DNA of 64,000 bases from Moraxellaceae bacterium REDSEA-S32_B1 (GTDB lineage: Bacteria > Pseudomonadota > Gammaproteobacteria > Pseudomonadales > Moraxellaceae). The notes below the pieces were generated by a model. It was not told the DNA's origin. It saw only the letters and a list, made by a program, of their open reading frames with translations, and ran no database searches. Both the position numbers and the translations under genes were made by a program. The stretch covers positions 1 to 64,000 of the forward strand of contig LUOR01000005.1 in the NCBI GenBank assembly GCA_001626925.1. Direction: 5' to 3'. Of the stretch, positions 8,089 through 16,945 are shown in pieces (position 1 is the stretch's first letter; each line of letters opens with the position of its first letter).

Positions 8089-10233
8089 TTAATCCTCATC
8101 ATCTGAGTGATCAATATCTTCCAGCAAGTCCTGATAAATACCAAAAGTAAGTTGGTAATCCTCATCATGTTCCAGCTTCTGTTTGGACTTAGGCATCTGA
8201 ATAATGTTATTTATTGATTCAGATACAGTTTCAGTTGATCGTTCAGGAGGTGAATTTTTCAGGTAATCTACTTTCCTCGCCAAACGTTCATGATTCTTTT
8301 CCCGTTGACGGTTTTCCCTAATGCCTGTAACACGTTGTTTTTTGCTTGATGTTGTCTTTGGTTTTTGAGCATTGGCCTGAGCAATAATAAACTCTATATG
8401 CTCTTCAAGAGCAGCTTTAGATTTATTGGTTTCTAGTTCTTGAATTGCTTGGGTTTGCTTCTGTTCCTGTTGAACGTGCCAAACCTCCCAGAAACTACAA
8501 CCTACAAATTCTCTTGATCTTGGTGCAAGTACAGCTTCCCAATAGTGCAGGCTATCTTCCTGATAAAACACATAAATCATCTCAGCATTACTTGGGTCAT
8601 AAGCGACTTGTAAAGTATCTGGTCTTGAGATTGATTTTTTACGGTGCATCCAGCCTTGTTGATGAATTTCCGCACAATAATAGAATACGCCAAAAACTTT
8701 GAGCCCAAGATCAGATAAAGTTGCTTTCGTTTTAGGAAGCAGTGCAACACGTAATGCCTTTTCGGAAACCTGTTTTAATCTCCCAACTCGGTTTTGTATA
8801 CCCCAGTTCCAAAGATGAATCGGAACTAACGGTAAATCCGTTGGCATATCAATATCTCGGTCATACTTTTTTAATTGGTGTGTCAGGTTGTAGGTGAGGA
8901 TTGAACCAATAATAATTTGCTTGAAATCATGAATTGTTAACGTAGCATCTAGACGATAATCTGAGCCACCTCGTTTTTTTTCTTTAAACGGCTGAACTAC
9001 CCCCTGAGCAAAAGGCTTAAATTCTGCCTGAGCAGTTCTGAAATAACGTTCTACAATAGGTTTTAAATCCCCGCGATATGGCGCAGTATTTTCAATCCGA
9101 ATTGAAAAACTAAGTTCAAGTGCCTCAATTTGATGACCTAATAATTCTCCACGATCCGCTAAAATAGCATCAGGTAATCCAATACAAGGCCACTCACCAC
9201 TAGTAATTTCATAATCATATTGTTTGCATAACTCAACTTTATCAGTCATGGCGACTTGTAGAGCTTGCATTGCGGTTACATATGAAGCATTCTCAAAACC
9301 AATATAAAAACCGACCACCATTCGGCTAAATACATCAGCAATGAAATAAATAGTTGGTCTTCCTACAATACAGGCACGATCAGAATCTGAAACAAGATAA
9401 ATATCGGCAATAGTTGCATCAATCTCATAACGTGATCCTGGTCCTAAGACTTGGGTATTCACTGTCGAGTGAAGTGCCCGAATGTCCTTGTTATAGAGAA
9501 TGGGATTACTACGGGCAGTAAGTTGGGCAATTTTAGGAAATTCACGTTCATAAAAATGTTTAAACTGCCATATAGAGGGAATCTCAGTATCCTGAACATC
9601 AGGAAATAATGAATGATACATTGTATAGAACTTACGATAGGCATAACCTAAGGAATGTTTATCCTTGGTTAACATGTACTTATTGATGTTAACTCTAAAT
9701 AATCGCTCTATGTTTACATCAATAAGTGCCCCTGCGCCTGGCGTAAACTTTCTCGGTCGTCCCAGCTTTTTATCTTTGGCAATTCGTTTACTGCCTTTAG
9801 CACCAGAGTTTTGGTAACTTGGAATAAGTGCATTAGGCATTTGACCTCGTTGCCAATACCTGCGGGCAAGCCTGTAAATCGTCTGGTGAGTAGATTTCTG
9901 TTGCTCTAATATGCGTTTAACTAAATCAAAACGGATAGACGGAACATAGAACTGATCATGTGTAATGAGCGGTTTGATTAACTCCATTCCAGCATCACGC
10001 TTTTGCTGCTGGATACTTCCCTCAATGACTTTCAACAATGCGATATCTGCGAAAGGGTCTTCAATCAATTCTGCTTCATTTGATTCTATAGATTGAATCA
10101 ACTCATTCTTTTCGATCAGAAAGGGGTTGGCACTTGGACTATCAATATCAATCCATGCGATGTGAAAAGGTGTTATTTTAAGGATACGAAAAGATTTATC
10201 TTGCTGTTTATAAACATCATTGATTCGAAACAT
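8089..10233 (-). CDS. tnsB: Tn7-like DDE transposase TnsB
   Basis: The retroviral-integrase-fold transposase that binds the transposon ends and joins 3' ends to target DNA. The catalytic triad is visible as D in YEIDATIADIY, D in ILADRGELLGH and E in IVERYFRTAQAEF, at about D272, D360 and E395 in this numbering. An N-terminal helical DNA-binding region precedes it (GRPRKF linker near 160), and a basic C-terminal tail with KKQRVTGIRENRQREKN may contact TnsC. I start it at MFRINDVYKQ because GGAGG lies 9 nt upstream; the ORF track begins ten codons earlier. With this start it overlaps the tnsA 3' end by 17 bp, as expected for coupled translation of partner subunits. Confidence 0.94.
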   Translation of the reverse strand: MFRINDVYKQQDKSFRILKITPFHIAWIDIDSPSANPFLIEKNELIQSIESNEAELIEDPFADIALLKVIEGSIQQQKRDAGMELIKPLITHDQFYVPSIRFDLVKRILEQQKSTHQTIYRLARRYWQRGQMPNALIPSYQNSGAKGSKRIAKDKKLGRPRKFTPGAGALIDVNIERLFRVNINKYMLTKDKHSLGYAYRKFYTMYHSLFPDVQDTEIPSIWQFKHFYEREFPKIAQLTARSNPILYNKDIRALHSTVNTQVLGPGSRYEIDATIADIYLVSDSDRACIVGRPTIYFIADVFSRMVVGFYIGFENASYVTAMQALQVAMTDKVELCKQYDYEITSGEWPCIGLPDAILADRGELLGHQIEALELSFSIRIENTAPYRGDLKPIVERYFRTAQAEFKPFAQGVVQPFKEKKRGGSDYRLDATLTIHDFKQIIIGSILTYNLTHQLKKYDRDIDMPTDLPLVPIHLWNWGIQNRVGRLKQVSEKALRVALLPKTKATLSDLGLKVFGVFYYCAEIHQQGWMHRKKSISRPDTLQVAYDPSNAEMIYVFYQEDSLHYWEAVLAPRSREFVGCSFWEVWHVQQEQKQTQAIQELETNKSKAALEEHIEFIIAQANAQKPKTTSSKKQRVTGIRENRQREKNHERLARKVDYLKNSPPERSTETVSESINNIIQMPKSKQKLEHDEDYQLTFGIYQDLLEDIDHSDDED

Positions 10234-11020
10234 GGCGAATGTCCTCCCACACTTCAATATCACCTAATGTAATTTCAGATAATTTGAGCTTTTTATAGTC
10301 CTTGGTGATATCAAAAATAAAATAACGTTGAGCAAGAAGCTCTCGAATTTCTGATAGCGATGAACCCAGTTCTAAATCATAGGCCTGATCTACTTTTTTA
10401 CTTAATTCGATTAATGTGAGATGAGGGTATTGAGCAAATTTTTGCATATAGTCATCAAGCTTTTCATAAACAGGAAGAGAAGATTCCCTCATAGCAGGAT
10501 AGAGCCATTTGATATTGTGAAGTACAGTCGCAGGAATATCTTTTTCTGTAAGAATGTACCAAGGTATCTTTGTGCTTTCCCAATATCTTCGTTCTAGCTC
10601 AAGCTTTTCAATGGTTCTGATATCCTCCAAATCTGTTACGTACTTGGTTTGGAGAACAAAATTGGGTTGCATGGAATCTTTACGATCTACATAAAAATCT
10701 GAACTCATAATTTGTAAGGTATTGCGCACTCTGGGATGAGTAATTTGAGCTTGTTCTGCAATTTGAGTTGTGGCTTGAAGTGGTAAAGGAAATTGTTCTC
10801 GAATATCAGTAACTGATGGATTCCAGTCTAAAAGTAGAAAGGTTGCAAGTTCTAAATCAGACAATAAGTGATGTGTACGTTTAGTTGTGTGCCCATATAC
10901 CCGATGTGAGCGACCTTTTGAACCAAAATCACGAACAGTCACCCAAGGCTTATAACTCTTTAAGTAGCCCTGACCACGACCTTCTTTAATCCAATTGCCT
11001 TGTTGTTTTTCAGTCGCCAT
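10217..11020 (-). CDS. tnsA: Tn7-like endonuclease TnsA
   Basis: The endonuclease subunit that cleaves the 5' strands at transposon ends, making excision cut-and-paste. At 267 residues it is close to Tn7 TnsA. The three catalytic residues known for Tn7 (E63, D114, K132) appear to correspond to E57 (SDLELA), D108 (SSDFYVD) and K126 (VLQTK), all shifted by the same six residues, so the enzyme looks intact. The N-terminus (GNWIKEGRGQGYLKSYKPW) is the typical TnsA opening. It is the first gene of the tns operon; its start codon lies 4 nt after a 12-bp hairpin that contains the ribosome site. Confidence 0.94.
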   Translation of the reverse strand: MATEKQQGNWIKEGRGQGYLKSYKPWVTVRDFGSKGRSHRVYGHTTKRTHHLLSDLELATFLLLDWNPSVTDIREQFPLPLQATTQIAEQAQITHPRVRNTLQIMSSDFYVDRKDSMQPNFVLQTKYVTDLEDIRTIEKLELERRYWESTKIPWYILTEKDIPATVLHNIKWLYPAMRESSLPVYEKLDDYMQKFAQYPHLTLIELSKKVDQAYDLELGSSLSEIRELLAQRYFIFDITKDYKKLKLSEITLGDIEVWEDIRHVSNQ

Positions 11021-11024
11021 AGCA

Positions 11025-11066
11025 AATCGCCTGCTACTCTCATTAATTTAAGAATAGCAGGCGATT
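11025..11066 (-). promoter_or_regulatory. tnsA leader hairpin sequestering the ribosome site, overlapping a candidate promoter
   Basis: A perfect 12-bp inverted repeat (AATCGCCTGCTA ... TAGCAGGCGATT) with an 18-nt loop ends 4 nt before the tnsA ATG. Its 3' arm contains the only AGG-type Shine-Dalgarno. A possible promoter (TTGCTC, 17 bp, TATTCT) spans the 5' arm, so a transcript starting from it would begin in the loop and lack the 5' arm. Read-through RNA from glmS would carry both arms and could hide the ribosome site. The hairpin is seen in the sequence; the promoter and the regulatory effect are inference. Confidence 0.6.
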
Positions 11067-11081
11067 GTTGTTTGAGCAATA

Positions 11082-11149
11082 TAAGATGATACTTTATTAC
11101 CTAAGATGATACTTTATTACTTAGGGTGATACTTTATTACCATAATACA
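11082..11149. repeat. Tn7-like right end: three tandem 20-bp TnsB-site repeats and terminal TGT/ACA
   Basis: Three copies of a unit ending in GATACTTTATTAC occur at 11082-11100, 11102-11120 and 11122-11140, exactly 20 bp apart; the third has two substitutions. Nine bases further the sequence reads ACA at 11147-11149, the expected terminus (TGT on the minus strand). Tn7's right end similarly has closely packed TnsB sites, although Tn7 has four. The innermost repeat is ~60 bp from the tnsA start, so TnsB binding may also repress tnsA transcription. Confidence 0.85.
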
Positions 11150-11210
11150 GCTCGGCTTTATGGGTTGAGAAAATTACTCCACGGTTACGCTTTTGGCGAG
11201 ATTTCGAGGT
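11150..11210 (-). other. attTn7: glmS 3' end and insertion point
   Basis: The glmS stop codon occupies 11174-11176, and 24 nt separate it from the transposon terminus at 11149, the spacing used by Tn7. The five bases adjoining the element (11150-11154, GCTCG on the plus strand) are the expected target-site duplication, but the second copy is outside the window. The last ~35 bp of glmS, coding for the C-terminal DQPRNLAKSVTVE, correspond to the TnsD recognition region. Confidence 0.75.
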
Positions 11211-13012
11211 TGATCGACATCGGTTCCACGCAGTACCGCAACATGATATGACAGCAGTTGTACAGGTATACTATAGATGATCGGTGCAAGCCATTGGGAA
11301 ATTTGAGGGATGTGCACCACATGCTGGCGGTCCTTTTTGTGGATACCGCTATTTTCATCCGCAAAGACGAACAACTCGCCACCACGGGCTTGTACTTCTT
11401 CCATATTCGATTTCAGCTTATCAAGCATGTCATCTTGTGGCGCCAAGATCACTACAGGCATATCATTATCGACCAGTGCCAAAGGTCCATGTTTAAGCTC
11501 ACCAGCCGCATAGCCCTCGGCATGGATATAGGAAATTTCCTTGAGCTTCAATGCGCCTTCCAATGCAATTGGATAATGCGTGCCACGACCTAAGAATAAG
11601 CAGTGTGCCTTTTCAACAAATAGCTCAGACAGGCTGAGAATCTTGGCATCATGTTTAAGCGTTTCATTCAGCACTTTTGGACAATGCCAGAGTGCTTGGA
11701 TCAATTCTAATTTTAATTCAGTGGCAATCGATTGCTTCACTTCACCGATTTTTAAGATCAAAAGCATCAGCGCAGCTAGCTGAGTGGTAAAGGCTTTGGT
11801 CGATGCCACGCCAATCTCAGGTCCTGCAAGGGTAAGCAAATGAAAATTGGTTTCACGAATCATTGATGAAGTCGATACATTACAAATCGCCATAGTGTAA
11901 ATCGGCGTATTGCTTGCTTTGGCACGTTTTTGAATATCGCGTAACGCTGCCAAAGTATCTGCGGTTTCACCTGATTGCGAGATACATAGATACAAGGTAT
12001 TGGCAATAATTACAGGATGACGATAGCGGAATTCACTGGCGATTTCGATCTGACATGGCAAGCCGATGATTTGCTCAAACCAATATTTCGCCACCAGTCC
12101 TGCATGATAACTGGTACCACAGGCAATGATCTGCACATGCTGGACTTGCGTCAATGCAGGATTGGCATGTTCTAAGAAGTTTTCTTTTAAGGCATTACCA
12201 TCAAGCGCTTGGGCAATGGTTTGTTGCACAGCGTTGGGTTGTTCAAAAACTTCCTTGAGCATAAAGTGACGATATTCACCTTTGCTACTGCTCATGACGG
12301 TGGCATCTAGCTCAGTTACTGGGCGCTCGATGGCTTGACCGTGGGCAAAGATCGCCACGCTATCCCGCTTCAAACGTACCGTATCGCCTTCTTCGAGATA
12401 GATAAAACGATTGGTCACAGGTAGCAATGCCAACTGATCGGAGCTGATAAAATATTCACCAATACCCACTCCGATGACCAATGGCGAACCTTCACGTACC
12501 GCAATCAGTTCATCAGGTTGATTGGCATCGATAATGCCGAGCGCATACGCACCTTTGAGTTTCGGAATGATGGATTGCACAGCAAGCAATAAATCGGCTT
12601 GATTTTTCAGCGCATGATGTACCAGATGCGCCACCACTTCAGTATCTGTTTCAGACGTAAACTGATAGCCAAGCGCTTGTAACTCGGTTTTTAATTCTTG
12701 GTAATTTTCAATAATGCCGTTATGTACCACAGCAATATTGTGTGAGGTATGCGGATGGGCATTATGCTGTGACGGCTTGCCATGCGTCGCCCAGCGAGTG
12801 TGTGCGATACCGACATTGCCATGAATACCACTTTGTTCTGCGGCGTGCAAAAGATTGTCAACCTTGCCGACTTCACGCTCACGGCTAAGCTGACCCGATG
12901 CGATCAGTGCCAAACCTGCGGAGTCATAACCACGATATTCCAGACGTTTCAGTCCTTCGAGCAAGACCCCTGAAATATTACGCTCAGCGATACCACCAAC
13001 AATTCCGCACAT
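11174..13012 (-). CDS. glmS: Glutamine--fructose-6-phosphate aminotransferase (isomerizing)
   Basis: The first step of UDP-GlcNAc synthesis: fructose-6-phosphate plus glutamine to glucosamine-6-phosphate plus glutamate. At 612 residues it has the usual length. The N-terminal glutaminase domain starts with MCGIVGGI, leaving Cys1 as nucleophile after Met removal, and two SIS sugar-isomerase domains follow (SQSGETADTL; AYAAGELKHGPLAL). The C-terminus DQPRNLAKSVTVE is the conserved end that serves as the Tn7 target. It lies 58 bp downstream of glmU, so a glmU-glmS operon is likely, and its transcripts point directly into the transposon. Confidence 0.98.
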   Translation of the reverse strand: MCGIVGGIAERNISGVLLEGLKRLEYRGYDSAGLALIASGQLSREREVGKVDNLLHAAEQSGIHGNVGIAHTRWATHGKPSQHNAHPHTSHNIAVVHNGIIENYQELKTELQALGYQFTSETDTEVVAHLVHHALKNQADLLLAVQSIIPKLKGAYALGIIDANQPDELIAVREGSPLVIGVGIGEYFISSDQLALLPVTNRFIYLEEGDTVRLKRDSVAIFAHGQAIERPVTELDATVMSSSKGEYRHFMLKEVFEQPNAVQQTIAQALDGNALKENFLEHANPALTQVQHVQIIACGTSYHAGLVAKYWFEQIIGLPCQIEIASEFRYRHPVIIANTLYLCISQSGETADTLAALRDIQKRAKASNTPIYTMAICNVSTSSMIRETNFHLLTLAGPEIGVASTKAFTTQLAALMLLILKIGEVKQSIATELKLELIQALWHCPKVLNETLKHDAKILSLSELFVEKAHCLFLGRGTHYPIALEGALKLKEISYIHAEGYAAGELKHGPLALVDNDMPVVILAPQDDMLDKLKSNMEEVQARGGELFVFADENSGIHKKDRQHVVHIPQISQWLAPIIYSIPVQLLSYHVAVLRGTDVDQPRNLAKSVTVE

Positions 13013-13070
13013 ACTGATTTACCTCAAAAAAACGTTTACGACTGTGTATTTTCGTTCAATGATTTCGCAT

Positions 13071-14429
13071 TTACTTTTGCTTTTGTGGACGTTGATAATT
13101 GCTCTTCTGCAATTGTTTGCCGCGTTCAACAGCCAAAGCATTGTCGTCGATATCTCGGGTAATCACAGAACCTGCTCCGACTGTTGCACCATTGCCAATT
13201 GTTACTGGCGCAACCAGTGAACTATTTGAACCAATAAAAGCGCGATCGCCAATCGTAGTTTTAAACTTATTAGCACCATCATAGTTACAGGTAATGGTGC
13301 CTGCGCCAATATTGCTATCTTGTCCCACTGAAGCATCACCAAGATAAGTGAAATGATTCGCCTTACTGCGTAGACCGACCGTGGTATTTTTCACTTCGAC
13401 AAAATTACCGATATGTACCTCATCAGCGAGCCTAGCATTCGGACGTAATCGGGCAAAAGGACCGATTTGATTATTTTCGCCAACGATGGCTTGATCAAAA
13501 ACACTATACGGCTGAATCACGGTGCCTGAAGCAATCGTACTGTCTTTGATGACACAGCCTGCGCCAATTTTGACATTATCACCAATGGTACAATCACCTT
13601 CGATGATGACATTAATATCAATCTCGACATCTTGACCAACAGTGAGTGTACCACGTAAGTCAAAACGTGACGGATCAATCAAATGCACGCCTTGGCACAT
13701 CAATTGTTCTGCCTGATAACGTTGCCATTCACGTTCGAGATTTGCCAATTGTAAACGGTCATTCGCGCCTTCGACTTCAAACGCATATTCAGGTGCGATC
13801 GAAGCAATTTCCAAGCCATCTTGTACCGCCATTGCAACAATATCGGTCAGGTAATATTCGCCTTGCGCATTGTTATTGGAGAGTTTTGGCAACCATTGAT
13901 GCAATTTTTCATTGCTGACACAGTAGATTCCCGTATTGATTTCGGTGATTTGTTTTTGTGCATCGCTGGCATCTTTATGCTCTACAATGGCTTGAATCAA
14001 CCCATTTTCACGAACGATACGCCCATAGCCTGTTGGGTCAGCCACCTCAAGCGTAATCATGCCAATGCCTGAGGTTTTTGATGAATCCAATAAACGTTGT
14101 AATGTAGCTTTAGACACTAATGGTACATCGCCATACAGAATCAAGGCAAAACCAAATTTGCCAAGCACAGGCAAGGTCATTTGTACCGCATGCCCTGTCC
14201 CCAATTGCTCGGCTTGTTCCACCCATTCGATCTGCTCACTAGCAAAGCGCTGTTTGACCGCATCGCCACCATGCCCATAAATGGTAATAATGCGTTCAGC
14301 GTGCAGTTGTTTTGCGGTATGGATGACGTGGGCGAGTAAAGGTTGTTTTGCCAAAGGTTGTAGCACCTTTGGTAAAGCCGACTTCATTCGTGTGCCTTTT
14401 CCTGCCGCTAAAATCACCACATCAATCAT
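13071..14429 (-). CDS. glmU: Bifunctional GlcNAc-1-P uridyltransferase / GlcN-1-P acetyltransferase
   Basis: Catalyses the last two steps to UDP-N-acetylglucosamine, acetylating glucosamine-1-phosphate and then adding UMP. The N-terminal nucleotidyltransferase motif [11 protein letters not shown] is at residues 7-17. From about residue 250 a left-handed beta-helix of hexapeptide repeats forms the acetyltransferase domain, with NFVEVKN and NYDGANK conserved. At 452 residues it has standard length. It shares the minus strand with glmS; together with glmM at 31120 the window encodes the whole path from fructose-6-phosphate to UDP-GlcNAc. Confidence 0.98.
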   Translation of the reverse strand: MIDVVILAAGKGTRMKSALPKVLQPLAKQPLLAHVIHTAKQLHAERIITIYGHGGDAVKQRFASEQIEWVEQAEQLGTGHAVQMTLPVLGKFGFALILYGDVPLVSKATLQRLLDSSKTSGIGMITLEVADPTGYGRIVRENGLIQAIVEHKDASDAQKQITEINTGIYCVSNEKLHQWLPKLSNNNAQGEYYLTDIVAMAVQDGLEIASIAPEYAFEVEGANDRLQLANLEREWQRYQAEQLMCQGVHLIDPSRFDLRGTLTVGQDVEIDINVIIEGDCTIGDNVKIGAGCVIKDSTIASGTVIQPYSVFDQAIVGENNQIGPFARLRPNARLADEVHIGNFVEVKNTTVGLRSKANHFTYLGDASVGQDSNIGAGTITCNYDGANKFKTTIGDRAFIGSNSSLVAPVTIGNGATVGAGSVITRDIDDNALAVERGKQLQKSNYQRPQKQK

Positions 14430-14441
14430 TGATAACGCCTT

Positions 14442-14948
14442 TTAAGTCAATACGATATACAGAATTACTGCCAAGCTAAACATCGCCATCAAGCCTGCCA
14501 GTAGATCATCAAGCATAATGCCAAAACCACCATGCACTTTGCGATCCGCAAACCCGATTGGAAATGGCTTCCACACGTCAAATAAACGGAATAATGCAAA
14601 AGCAATCACGACCCACCAATGTGGCAGATTTGCCAAATAAATCAAGGGGATTAATGTGATTGATTGTCCTGCAAACTCATCCCAAACAATACGGGGATCA
14701 TCATGCGTGTGCATGATTTCTGCGCTACGTCCACAAATATAAATTCCAACCAATGACATCATGACGATGGCAATGATCGTGGCAATCCAACCGATCGAGA
14801 GCCATACAGGATAAAGCACCAAGATCAATAGTGAACCGACCGTACCTGGTGCAACAGGAGATAATCCTGTACCCAAGCCTACACCTAAAAACCATGTCAA
14901 ACGGTCGTGAAATGGAATATTGTCGAGATTGATCGGCGTCTTAGGCAA
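14442..14948 (-). CDS. pgpA: Phosphatidylglycerophosphatase A
   Basis: A 168-residue inner-membrane phosphatase that converts phosphatidylglycerophosphate to phosphatidylglycerol. Recognisable PgpA features are the N-terminal GLGTGLSPVAPGTVGSL segment, IVWDEFAGQSITL and the C-terminal FPIGFADRKVHGGFGIMLDDLLAG motif with its acidic residues. Four hydrophobic segments are present. Its start overlaps the 3' end of thiL by 8 bp on the same strand, so it is the last gene of the ribB-ribH-nusB-thiL-pgpA unit, a widely conserved gammaproteobacterial order. Confidence 0.95.
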   Translation of the reverse strand: MPKTPINLDNIPFHDRLTWFLGVGLGTGLSPVAPGTVGSLLILVLYPVWLSIGWIATIIAIVMMSLVGIYICGRSAEIMHTHDDPRIVWDEFAGQSITLIPLIYLANLPHWWVVIAFALFRLFDVWKPFPIGFADRKVHGGFGIMLDDLLAGLMAMFSLAVILYIVLT

Positions 14949-15900
14949 AGTGTTGGTATCCTGATTTTTCTGGTGTAAATTTTTGATTTTGATAAAAGTA
15001 ATGGCTAGCCATATCTTGATGTATCTGCCCGATAACGGTTATAGGTGTAACGTAATTTTCAGCATGCTGTGCTTGCCAACGCTGAAAATGATCAGGGCTG
15101 ATGGTAAAGCATAGTTGATAATCATCACCGCCTGCAAGCACATCGTTAAAACGTTGCTCAATGGATAATTGTGCAAGTTCATCGGCAATCGGAATCTGCT
15201 CTAGCTGAATCTCAGCACCAACTTGACTGGCGTGTAGAATATGCCCTAAATCTTGTGTTAAACCATCCGAAATATCGATCATACTTGATGCAAAACCGAC
15301 TAAAGATTGTCCTAGTTCTAGTTGTGGTTTTGGATAATCTAAAATCGCTTGTAAGGTGCTGTTCGGGTGACGCAACGCATACGCTGCACTACCGATTTCA
15401 CCACTGACCACAATCAAATCATCAACCTGTGCGCCACTGCGTAAAATTGCCTGTCCTGTTTTAATCCATCCTAATGCGGTGATGGAAATGGCTAATGTCG
15501 GGCTTTGCGTGGTATCACCGCCGATGAGTTGCACATTGTAGGTTTTACAGCATTCAGCAACACCACGACTAAATTCAGCCAGCCAAGCGTCTTCAATTTT
15601 CGGCAAACTTAAAGCCAGTAAAATGCTGTGCGCCGTTGCACCCATCGCTGCCAAATCCGATAAATTCACCGCCACACTTTTCCAACCAATGGCATGCGCA
15701 GATGTATCTAGGGGGAAATGTCGTCCAGCGACCAAAGTATCAACGCAACTGACCAGTTGCATATCATGTGGTGGTGTAGTGACGGCACAATCATCGCCAA
15801 TCCCGACATCTTTCGCATGTTGTGATGTCAAGGATTGCGATGCTAAGGATTGCGATGTCAGCGACTGAAAATATTGACGGATGATTGAGAATTCAGCCAT
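14941..15900 (-). CDS. thiL: Thiamine-monophosphate kinase
   Basis: Phosphorylates thiamine monophosphate to the coenzyme thiamine pyrophosphate using ATP. Motifs include GIGDDCAVTTP near residue 32, the metal-binding VSCVDTLVAGRHFP, GWKSVAVNLSDLAAMGA, IGGDTTQSP and DISDGLTQDLGHI, all characteristic of the ThiL/PurM-like fold. Near the N-terminus is a short imperfect repeat, QSLTSQSLASQSLTSQ, encoded by tandem ~15-bp units; it lies before the conserved core and may vary in length between strains. Confidence 0.96.
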   Translation of the reverse strand: MAEFSIIRQYFQSLTSQSLASQSLTSQHAKDVGIGDDCAVTTPPHDMQLVSCVDTLVAGRHFPLDTSAHAIGWKSVAVNLSDLAAMGATAHSILLALSLPKIEDAWLAEFSRGVAECCKTYNVQLIGGDTTQSPTLAISITALGWIKTGQAILRSGAQVDDLIVVSGEIGSAAYALRHPNSTLQAILDYPKPQLELGQSLVGFASSMIDISDGLTQDLGHILHASQVGAEIQLEQIPIADELAQLSIEQRFNDVLAGGDDYQLCFTISPDHFQRWQAQHAENYVTPITVIGQIHQDMASHYFYQNQKFTPEKSGYQHFA

Positions 15901-15926
15901 GGGCGAATGCCAGTAGATGGAATTGG

Positions 15927-16370
15927 TTAAAGTTGTTTTTCATCTGGGCGCAGTTGTGTTGCAACACGATCCAGTACGCCATTGATATATTTATGGCTAT
16001 CTGCTCCGCCAAAGTGCTTTGCCAGCTCAATCGACTCATCTAAAACCACTTTGTATGGAATTTCCATATGGTTTAATAGCTCATAGACACCTAGACGCAA
16101 GGTTGCCAATTCCACGCCATCAAGTGCTGATACTGGGCGATCTAATGCAGGCAATAGGTATTCATCCAGTGTTTCATGGCTTGCGACCACTTGGCTGAGC
16201 AACTCGTGATAGTAGCTAATATCGACTTTGTGCATGGCATTGTCGGCACGGGTACGTGCTTCGATCTCGTGCACGGCATTGCCACTCATTTGCCATTCAT
16301 AAACGCCTTGTACTGCAAAACGACGTGCTTTGCGTTTTGCCGCATAGGTTGTTGGATAACTTTGATTCAT
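15927..16370 (-). CDS. nusB: Transcription antitermination factor NusB
   Basis: An all-helical RNA-binding protein that with NusE binds boxA and supports rRNA antitermination. At 147 residues it has the usual length. Motifs are [17 protein letters not shown] at the N-terminus and the C-terminal [30 protein letters not shown]. It sits between ribH and thiL, as in E. coli and many relatives. Confidence 0.97.
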   Translation of the reverse strand: MNQSYPTTYAAKRKARRFAVQGVYEWQMSGNAVHEIEARTRADNAMHKVDISYYHELLSQVVASHETLDEYLLPALDRPVSALDGVELATLRLGVYELLNHMEIPYKVVLDESIELAKHFGGADSHKYINGVLDRVATQLRPDEKQL

Positions 16371-16389
16371 GCTTTTAATTGCCTTTCGC

Positions 16390-16860
16390 TTAAATCGCTT
16401 TTAACAGATTAACCATTTCGATCGCAGTTACCGCAGCTTCAGCGCCTTTGTTACCTGCTTTGGTGCCTGAACGCTCAATCGCTTGTTCAATGCTGTCAGT
16501 AGTCAATACGCCATTGATCACAGGCAAAGTACTGTCTAGACCAACCACGCCAAGACCTTTTGCGCATTCGCCTGCAACAAAATCAAAGTGTGGCGTGCTA
16601 CCACGAATCACCGCACCAAGAGCAATGATCGCATCATATTTTCCTGTAGATGCAAACTTCTTGGCAACAACTGGTAGCTCCCATGCACCAGGTGCATACG
16701 CCACGGTAATTTGTTCTTCTGCTACACCATGACGTTTTAGTGCATCAATCGCACCTTCGAGCAAGTGTTCAACGACAAAGCTGTTAAAGCGACCAACGAC
16801 AATGGCATATTGCCCTTCACTTGCTAGATGTAAAACACCTTCAATTTTACGAATTGCCAT
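16390..16860 (-). CDS. ribH: 6,7-dimethyl-8-ribityllumazine synthase
   Basis: Condenses 5-amino-6-ribitylaminouracil with 3,4-dihydroxy-2-butanone 4-phosphate to make 6,7-dimethyl-8-ribityllumazine, the penultimate riboflavin step. At 156 residues it has standard length. The substrate-site motifs [40 protein letters not shown] and the C-terminal [13 protein letters not shown] are clear. It lies just downstream of ribB, which supplies one substrate. Confidence 0.97.
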   Translation of the reverse strand: MAIRKIEGVLHLASEGQYAIVVGRFNSFVVEHLLEGAIDALKRHGVAEEQITVAYAPGAWELPVVAKKFASTGKYDAIIALGAVIRGSTPHFDFVAGECAKGLGVVGLDSTLPVINGVLTTDSIEQAIERSGTKAGNKGAEAAVTAIEMVNLLKAI

Positions 16861-16945
16861 GACTTTATTCCTCTAATTTCTCTTTAGCTCAATAGAGCGA
16901 TCAATACGATACAAAATGGTTTATTTCAAAACTGACTGAATGGGC

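Larger units (their letters stand above)
1..11149 (-). mobile_element. Tn7-like transposon, right part (left end outside window)
   Basis: A Tn7-like element is integrated at the glmS attachment site. On the minus strand the order is glmS stop, 24 nt, terminal TGT, three TnsB-like repeats, tnsA, tnsB, tnsC, tnsD, matching the Tn7 right end and gene order. No tnsE and no Cas genes or CRISPR array are visible. Cargo (MocR regulator, BenE-like transporter, GNAT, YggS, an 85-aa ORF) lies directly beyond tnsD with no room for a left end between them, since tnsD and the regulator overlap at their stop codons. I searched the first 5 kb by eye for the inverted copy of the end repeat and found none, so the left end is either beyond position 1 or was lost. 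The left boundary given is simply the window edge. Confidence 0.85.

Noticed and set aside
1-11149. A CRISPR-associated (CAST-type) Tn7 element
   Set aside because: No cas genes, no CRISPR-like spaced repeats and only one long TniQ/TnsD protein are visible; insertion at glmS is explained by TnsD.
11174-13012. glmS ribozyme in the glmU-glmS spacer
   Set aside because: The 58-bp spacer is too short and the ribozyme is a Gram-positive feature.
13099-14280. Plus-strand ORFs over glmU and glmS
   Set aside because: They lie entirely inside strongly conserved genes on the other strand and show no family features.
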